Position numbers and translations under genes: made by a program
In this document: positions 59,311-64,000 of the stretch, piece after piece
Layout of the letters: every line of letters starts with the position of its first letter
How positions within the stretch are numbered: the first letter of the stretch is position 1
Notes under the pieces: generated by a model
Databases searched by the model: none
What the model was told of the DNA's origin: nothing
What the model saw: the letters and a program-made list of their open reading frames with translations, nothing else
Source: an uncultured delta proteobacterium
GTDB taxonomy: Bacteria; Myxococcota_A; Polyangia; Polyangiales; Polyangiaceae
Length of the DNA stretch: 64,000 nucleotides
Reading direction: 5' to 3'
Assembly (NCBI GenBank): GCA_903892415.1
Contig: CAITIQ010000574.1
Location: 51,472-115,471 of the forward strand

Positions 59311-60545
59311 CAACGAATCGCATCTGCGCCCTGAGTTCGCTGGTCATCGCGTCCGTGCTCGCTGCTTGCGAAGCCGAGCCGCCTGCTCCACCCGAACCGA
59401 TCGACCAACCGCTCGGTGTCTGCGGGCATGCGCTTTACGTCATCACCAGCGACTACCAATCAAGCGCCGTCTCGGTGGTCTCCTTCGATGGGGAGGTGCT
59501 GGTCGCGCCGTTCTTGAGCTCTGCGTCGGAGACGCCGGGGCTGAGCGTGGCGCTGTCCGGAGACGTTGTTGCGCCGCTCTCCACCACCAGCGGCGAGCTG
59601 ATCTTGATCGACCGTTTCCCCGCGGGCGTGCTCACCTTCGCCGATCCCAAGAGCGGCACCGTGGTCGCGCAAACCGACGTCTCGACCGGCTTCGCGTCCA
59701 ACCCGCAAGACGCGCTCGAGCTCAAAGACGGCCGCATCGCCGTCGCTCGCTACGGCGAGAACCCCACGCCGGGCCAAGCACCGTTCGACAGCGGCAGCGA
59801 CCTGCTCCTGCTCGACGGTGCGAGCCACACGATCGTCGGGCAGGTCGAGCTGCGTTCCTTGCTCGAGGATGCGGAGCTGCTTCCGCGGCCCGCTCGTCTG
59901 GCCCGCAACGACGAGGAGGTCTTCGTCTTGTTGGCCGCCTACTCGAAGGACTTCCTCAGCGGCGGTGACGGCCGACTCGCGGTGCTCGACGGCGAAAGCT
60001 TGCAGCTCGTGAACGTGATCGAGCTCAGCGGAGGACTGGGTTGTGGCGCGCTCGCGCTCGCGCCCAGCAAGAACAGGCTCGCCGTCGGCTGTTCCGGCAG
60101 CTTCTCCGGGACCAGCGAGCCGACGCTGGAAGACTCAGCGCTGTTCATCCTCGATCGCGCTGAAAGTGGCTGGGCGCTGACCCGAACGATCCCAGCGCAG
60201 GAGCTCGGGCAAGATCCGCTCTCCGCCTCGATCGCCTTCGCTAGCGAGACGGTGTTGCTGGCTGCGACCTTCGGACGGCTCGCCGATAGCGGCGAACAAG
60301 AGCGTCCGGACCGACTGCTGGCGATCGACCTCGAGAGCGCCCAAACCGAAGAGCTGCTGGCCACCCCGCGTTTGCCGTTCTCCTTCGGCGACGTGCGTTG
60401 CTGCGAGGATTGGTGCTTTCTCACCGACGCCGATCGCAGCGTGCTGCACCGCTGGAATCACGAGGGTGGAAGCTTCACAGGCCGTCGCGAGCTGCAACTC
60501 GAAGACGGCATCGGCCTGCCGCCTCGCACGCTGGGAGCGTACTGA
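59307..60545 (+). CDS. beta-propeller lipoprotein of the cobalamin-uptake locus (BtuG-like role)
   Basis: 412 aa from the GTG at 59307, which overlaps the receptor stop (GTGA). The longer track ORF is antiparallel shadow upstream. Lipobox LAAC in SLVIASVLAAC. The mature part is a string of propeller-like blocks (ALYVITSDYQSSAVSVVSFDG, GLSVALSGDVVAPL, GELILIDRFPAGVLTFADP, DLLLLDGASHTIVGQVELRS, DGRLAVLDGESLQLVNVIE, ADRSVLHRWNHEGGSFTG). In Bacteroides, the propeller lipoprotein BtuG is the B12-binding lid of BtuB. The same gene order and fold type here argue for an analogous function; homology is not shown. Confidence 0.8.
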   Translation: MTTNRICALSSLVIASVLAACEAEPPAPPEPIDQPLGVCGHALYVITSDYQSSAVSVVSFDGEVLVAPFLSSASETPGLSVALSGDVVAPLSTTSGELILIDRFPAGVLTFADPKSGTVVAQTDVSTGFASNPQDALELKDGRIAVARYGENPTPGQAPFDSGSDLLLLDGASHTIVGQVELRSLLEDAELLPRPARLARNDEEVFVLLAAYSKDFLSGGDGRLAVLDGESLQLVNVIELSGGLGCGALALAPSKNRLAVGCSGSFSGTSEPTLEDSALFILDRAESGWALTRTIPAQELGQDPLSASIAFASETVLLAATFGRLADSGEQERPDRLLAIDLESAQTEELLATPRLPFSFGDVRCCEDWCFLTDADRSVLHRWNHEGGSFTGRRELQLEDGIGLPPRTLGAY

Positions 60546-60588
60546 CGCGGTGGTCGGAACAATCGCGCTGGACTAGGCTGCGCGCCGC

Positions 60589-61260
60589 ATGCGCGTCTAC
60601 CAACTCGTCGTTCTTGCTGTCGTTCTTGGTACGGCCATTCCCGTTGGCCTGCACTACCAAGCCCATCACGTTTGGAACGTGCACCAGATCGGCGTCGGCT
60701 TCTTCCTTTGGCTCAACTCGATCATCTGCTTCTGGGAGATCTGCCTGCTGCTCAAGATCGATCGGATCGAGAAGGAGTACGCCCAGTTCAAGCTCGACTA
60801 CGAAGGCCGTGAACTCGACCGCGTGCGCGACTACTTCTTCTCGAAGGTGCCGCTCTCCAAAGCGCTTTCACCGAACAGCTGGAGTCAGATCTGGTCCTCC
60901 TACGCGCTGTTCGACTCGTCGTATGCCAACCGCCGCTCGTATGGCTTCTTCATCGATATCGGCAACGGCTTCTCGGCGATCATCCCGTCGCTGCTGTTCC
61001 TCTACGGCATGACCTTCCACTTCATGCCGGCGCGCATCCTGGGCTTCATCGGCCTCTTGAGCTGCTACCAGATGTGGTACGGCACGCTCATCTACTACGT
61101 GAGTTACCTGCGTAACAAACGTAGCGAGGGCAAGCTCACGTTGGTCAACGGCGTGGTCGTGGCGCTGCTCAACAGCCCCTGGTTCACCTTCAGCATCTGG
61201 GGCATGAGGGCCGCCATCCAGATGATCATCGACCAGTCCTACGCCATCTTCCTACGCTAA
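60589..61260 (+). CDS. multi-span membrane protein (possibly EXPERA/EBP-like)
   Basis: 223 aa. Five hydrophobic segments, with RVYQLVVLAVVLGTAIPVGLHY and FFLWLNSIICFWEICLLL first, then AIIPSLLFLYGMTFH, ILGFIGLLSCYQMWYGTLIYY and VVVALLNSPWFTFSIWG. The core WSQIWSSYALFDSSYANRRSYGFFIDIGNG somewhat resembles EXPERA-domain sterol isomerase/sigma-2 receptor proteins (W.xxxYAxxDxxY). This is a weak, by-eye call. It lies 43 bp after the B12 locus and may be separate from it. Confidence 0.65.
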   Translation: MRVYQLVVLAVVLGTAIPVGLHYQAHHVWNVHQIGVGFFLWLNSIICFWEICLLLKIDRIEKEYAQFKLDYEGRELDRVRDYFFSKVPLSKALSPNSWSQIWSSYALFDSSYANRRSYGFFIDIGNGFSAIIPSLLFLYGMTFHFMPARILGFIGLLSCYQMWYGTLIYYVSYLRNKRSEGKLTLVNGVVVALLNSPWFTFSIWGMRAAIQMIIDQSYAIFLR

Positions 61261-61269
61261 CGACCGCGG

Positions 61270-61692
61270 TCAGTGGATCGTCTCTTCCATCAGCTCGCGC
61301 CAGTCTTCAGCGTCGAGCTCGGGGTAGATGTAGTCCCCCTCGAAGTTCGTGTGGTGGAGCATCAAACGCGCAACGTCGAAAACGATCTGAGCGATCACGT
61401 CGACCTCGGTCGCTGCTTCAAGCTCAGTGCGCTTCTCACGAATCGCCTCGTGATGCTTCGTCGCCACCTTCACTTCAGGAGCGAGACCGCGATCGGTCAG
61501 GCGCGTGAACAGGCAGCGCTCCTCGTACTCCATGTGGCGTTCCATCGCCCCGTGAAGGAACTTCAGCAGGCTGTCTTTCTCTTTTGCAGCGGCCTCGCGG
61601 GAACGATTCGCCGTTGCCATGAGTTGGCGCGCCATGTGCCGCGCGGCGTCCTCTTCCCCAAAGAGGTTGGCCAGCATGCTCTCGAAGTCCAC
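61270..61692 (-). CDS. hemerythrin-like (HHE) protein
   Basis: 140 aa from the GTG at 61692, which has GGAAGG upstream; the ATG at 61677 is the other option. Helical bundle with the di-iron ligands of the hemerythrin/HHE type: FLHGAMERHMEYEERCLFTRL (HxxxE), KHHEAIREKRTELE, and LMLHHTNFEGDYIYPEL. It binds oxygen or acts in Fe-S repair or redox sensing. Convergent with the membrane protein upstream in the window. Confidence 0.85.
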   Translation of the reverse strand: MDFESMLANLFGEEDAARHMARQLMATANRSREAAAKEKDSLLKFLHGAMERHMEYEERCLFTRLTDRGLAPEVKVATKHHEAIREKRTELEAATEVDVIAQIVFDVARLMLHHTNFEGDYIYPELDAEDWRELMEETIH

Positions 61693-61879
61693 AGAACCTT
61701 CCGAATCGCGGGAGTTTAGGTCCCCCCGAGACCGCCACGGGCATCGTGACGGCATGCGCATAGCATGAGGGCGGCCCGTCGGTAAGGACGCTGACTCAAA
61801 GTAAAAAGGCTAACCTTTCTGGTCCGGAACCGTTAGGCTTGGATTTGGGCCCAACTCTTTTGATGACTGGTCTTTTCGG

Positions 61880-63481
61880 GTGATCGAAGCAGGGCAATTG
61901 CTCAACCAACGCTACCGACTTCTCCGGCCTCTGGGCCAGGGGTCGCAGGCGTTTGTGTGGGTTGCGGAGCACCTTGCGCTCGGCTCCCAAGTTGCGGTCA
62001 AGCTCATCGACCCGGAGCTGGCCAAACAAGAGGACGCTCGGCAGCGTTTTGCGCGCGAGGCCACCGCAGCAGCCAAGCTTCGCTCGGCCCACGTCGTGCA
62101 AATGCTCGACCACGGCATTGAAGGCGATCAGCCGTTCATCGTCATGGAGCTGCTCGACGGTGAGGATCTTTTCGATCGGCTGGACCGGCGGAAGAAGCTG
62201 ACCTTGGTCGAGACGGCGCGCATCGTCACGCAGGTCTCACGCGCTCTGATGCGTGCCCACGCGGAAGGCATCATCCACCGCGATCTCAAGCCGGAGAACG
62301 TGTTCCTCGTGAAGAACGAGGATGATGAGCTGGCCAAGGTGCTCGACTTTGGCGTGGCCAAGGTGGTGACGCCGGCAAAACAAGTGATGGTCCGCACCGG
62401 CGTCGGCACCTTGATCGGCACGCCGCACTACATGAGCCCCGAACAAGTGAAGGGCGTGAGCGAGATCGATCATCGCTCGGACCTTTGGTCGCTCGGCGTG
62501 ATCGCCTACCAGTGTGTCACCGGGCAGCTGCCGTTCGACAGCGAGGGCGTCGGAGACCTGCTGATCCGCATCACGATCAACGAGCCGCTCAAGCCCTCGA
62601 CGCTGGTCCCGGATCTGCCGAGCGCTTTTGATGAATGGTTCAAACGGGCCTGCGCGAAGGAACCGGCGGATCGTTTTCAGACCGCCAGGGAGATGGCCGA
62701 GGCGCTCGTTCGCTGCAGCGGCGTGCAAGCTCCCGCAAGTCAATCGGGCCGCATGCTGGTCAACCTCGGGGACGCGGTGGACCTCGATTGGGGCTCGCTC
62801 GCCGGCATCCGCATCCCCTCCCCGCGACGCTCTTCCCCCACGCTCGACGACATCGAATCGCGTGCCATGTTGCGCGGCTCGATCGCTGAGTCCGCCCCTC
62901 CCCCGCCCGCAGCGCCGCTCAGTGAAAACCCGTTCCTCAACCCGGAACCGCTCGCGCCTGCGCCTGTGTCGGCGCCCATTTCCTCCGTACGCGCGACCCC
63001 TTCGCTCGCGCCGCAAACCAGCAACAGCAGCCCGCCCTCCTCGGCCCTGCGCGCGATGGGCACCACCGTCACCGGCCTCAGCGCCAGCGCCGACTTCGAG
63101 CTTGAAGGCGGCGGCAAACGTCGTCGCGCACTTTGGTTCGTCGCCCTCGCCGTGGTCGTCGCCGGCTGCTTGGTCGCAGCCTTCATCATCCGCTCGCGCG
63201 GTGGCTTCGACGCCTTGACCACGCCCGCCGCAAGCTCCGCAGCGCCCCAGCCCTCCGTGTCGACCTCGGCGCCCAAGCCGGTGATCTCGAGCTCCGCCGT
63301 GGCCTCCTCCACGTCCTCCGCCGTGGACCCGACGATCACCAAGAAGCCCACCGCCAAACCCGTTGGCCCCACGCCGTCCCCCAACTGGAAGCCCCCGCGC
63401 AAGGATGAAGAGCCGGGCGCCGTCATCATCGAGCTCCCCGACCCGATCAAAGAGATGGAGAACCCCAAGCCCCGCCGCTAG
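61880..63481 (+). CDS. Hanks-type Ser/Thr protein kinase, single-span
   Basis: 533 aa, GTG start. Kinase domain at about 10-275: LGQGSQAFVWVAEH, VAVKLID lysine, HRDLKPENVFLV, DFGVAKV, GTPHYMSPEQVKG and HRSDLWSLGVIAYQCV. A Pro/Ser-rich juxtamembrane region (about 310-410) leads to one membrane helix (ALWFVALAVVVAGCLVAAFII) and an extracytoplasmic Ala/Ser/Pro/Lys tail (SSAAPQPSVSTSAPKPVISS, then NWKPPRKDEEP). The absence of a folded sensor domain outside suggests that the tail acts by cell-wall contact or partner binding. The repeat copy lies right behind its stop. Confidence 0.92.
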   Translation: MIEAGQLLNQRYRLLRPLGQGSQAFVWVAEHLALGSQVAVKLIDPELAKQEDARQRFAREATAAAKLRSAHVVQMLDHGIEGDQPFIVMELLDGEDLFDRLDRRKKLTLVETARIVTQVSRALMRAHAEGIIHRDLKPENVFLVKNEDDELAKVLDFGVAKVVTPAKQVMVRTGVGTLIGTPHYMSPEQVKGVSEIDHRSDLWSLGVIAYQCVTGQLPFDSEGVGDLLIRITINEPLKPSTLVPDLPSAFDEWFKRACAKEPADRFQTAREMAEALVRCSGVQAPASQSGRMLVNLGDAVDLDWGSLAGIRIPSPRRSSPTLDDIESRAMLRGSIAESAPPPPAAPLSENPFLNPEPLAPAPVSAPISSVRATPSLAPQTSNSSPPSSALRAMGTTVTGLSASADFELEGGGKRRRALWFVALAVVVAGCLVAAFIIRSRGGFDALTTPAASSAAPQPSVSTSAPKPVISSSAVASSTSSAVDPTITKKPTAKPVGPTPSPNWKPPRKDEEPGAVIIELPDPIKEMENPKPRR

Positions 63482-63517
63482 GGCGCTTGGTCAAGGTCCA
63501 ACCGACGTCGCTGGCCG

Positions 63518-63620
63518 AAATGACTCGTGCCAAGTTGACGGTCCTACGGGGCCTGCGGCCGTTTTTCTCGAAGAGGGCACGAGTCATTCTTGTTGCTGCA
63601 TCCGCCTTCGGCGGAATGCG
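63518..63620 (-). repeat. dispersed palindromic repeat
   Basis: On the minus strand: ATTCCGCCGAAGGCGGATGCAGC, AATGACTCGTGCC (63576-63588), CGGCCGCAGGCCC, and GGCACGAGTCATT (63519-63531). The outer 13-bp arms are a perfect inverted repeat with a 44-bp interior. It starts 37 bases after the kinase stop and may also serve as its terminator. Confidence 0.88.
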
Positions 63621-63675
63621 ACCGCGCCGGCCAGAGTTGGCCGCAACATGGCCGGAAACAACACTCCAAGCGTCC

Positions 63676-63802
63676 GGTACCCCCCGTACCTTTGTGACGC
63701 GTTGCGGTGTCCAGGTACCCCCCACCCCCTACCTTTGTGACGCGGCGCAGTGTTGGAGGTACCCCTGTCCCCGTACCTTTGTGACGCGTTGCGGTGTTTT
63801 TT
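63676..63802 (+). repeat. three tandem direct repeats of 38-45 bp
   Basis: Units GGTACCCC...TACCTTTGTGACGCGTTGCGGTGT start at 63676, 63714 and 63758, with variable C-runs inside. The core CCTTTGTGACGCG(T/G)(T/C)GC(G/A)GTGT is kept in all three. No CRISPR-like spacing and no credible coding frame. Function unknown. Confidence 0.8.
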
Positions 63803-63872
63803 GACGGGGAGGGGGGTACGCGCGGCCACGGCGGAGGGCACGGCGGGGGGATCGAGCCTGGTACAGCAGGCT

Positions 63873-64000
63873 GATCGGTAACAAATCAGACCGGGTTCAT
63901 GGGTGACACAAACCGATGAATCGGAGACACAGACCGGGTTAGCCGGTGACACGAACCGGGAAGGTCGGCCCATGAACCGGTGGCTCCGAGTCACTGACCG
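63873..64000 (+). repeat. short tandem repeats (21-22 bp) at the window edge, possible insertion-element terminus
   Basis: About six imperfect units such as GGTTCATGGGTGACACAAACCG, ATGAATCGGAGACACAGACCG and GGTTAGCCGGTGACACGAACCG run to the edge. Repeated GGTGACACxxACCGG strings like these are found next to IS481-type integrase genes as probable transposase-binding repeats, so a mobile element may begin beyond base 64000. The element itself is not in the window. Confidence 0.5.

Noticed and set aside
63676-63802. CRISPR array
   Set aside because: Only three units, no unique spacers of regular length, the repeats vary internally, and no cas genes are near.
63584-63994. 136-aa minus-strand ORF with repeated HRNASQRYG
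   Set aside because: The amino-acid repeats only mirror the DNA repeat units, and the frame crosses the dispersed repeat; not a gene.

Overview
The window is a chromosomal segment of a Gram-negative bacterium, most likely a myxobacterium (Myxococcota, probably Polyangia). No 16S gene is present, so this rests on style: a moderately high GC content, very many small lipoproteins (several with Gly/Ser linkers after the lipobox), Hanks-type Ser/Thr kinases with membrane-spanning tails, PilZ and SpoIIAA/STAS-like proteins, rhomboid and SohB proteases, TonB systems with beta-propeller or beta-helix lipoprotein partners, and a TopA with a repeat-and-lysine-rich C-terminus. Coding density is high and many starts are GTG or TTG.

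Layout. 1-5 kb: a truncated beta-propeller lipoprotein gene, topA, a tRNA-Thr(CGT) and a lysine/alanine-rich DNA-binding-type protein. 5-18 kb: a somatomedin-B-like lipoprotein, mannose-6-phosphate isomerase, a complete TonB module (TonB, ExbB, two ExbD, receptor, beta-helix lipoprotein), small envelope proteins, a mini ion-channel-like protein and a double-domain HCCA-isomerase/DsbA-fold protein. 18-21 kb: a STAS-like protein, an acyl-CoA synthetase and a PlsC-type acyltransferase. 21-30 kb: a tightly packed minus-strand operon with a Ser/Thr kinase, two small unknowns, a coiled-coil Tyr-rich protein, a GT-B glycosyltransferase, three radical SAM enzymes and a lipoprotein. I recognise no described system here and regard it as the best candidate for a new pathway.

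30-48 kb: a DEAD-box helicase with a DbpA-type domain, a zinc-ribbon rhomboid, SohB, a VOC protein, astB, a polysaccharide-export lipoprotein, AmtB, an alpha/beta hydrolase, an exported PEP-synthase-like lipoprotein, an enoyl-CoA hydratase and a two-gene unit encoding a propeller-like protein and a membrane HELQH putative metallopeptidase. 47-56 kb: an ECF sigma factor with a membrane/TPR-like partner, small regulators (PilZ, a sigma-region-like protein), a Cpx-like operon (Spy/CpxP-like sensor, response regulator, histidine kinase), an MFS exporter and a GNAT.

56-60.5 kb: a cobalamin riboswitch followed by a surface lipoprotein, a BtuB-like receptor and a beta-propeller lipoprotein. This looks like a myxobacterial B12-uptake locus organised like the Bacteroides BtuB/BtuG/BtuH loci. 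60.5-64 kb: a membrane protein, a hemerythrin, a second Ser/Thr kinase and a gene-free repeat-rich end. A dispersed palindromic repeat of about 100 bp occurs at least four times (near 4.9, 35.9, 40.3 and 63.6 kb), always between genes.
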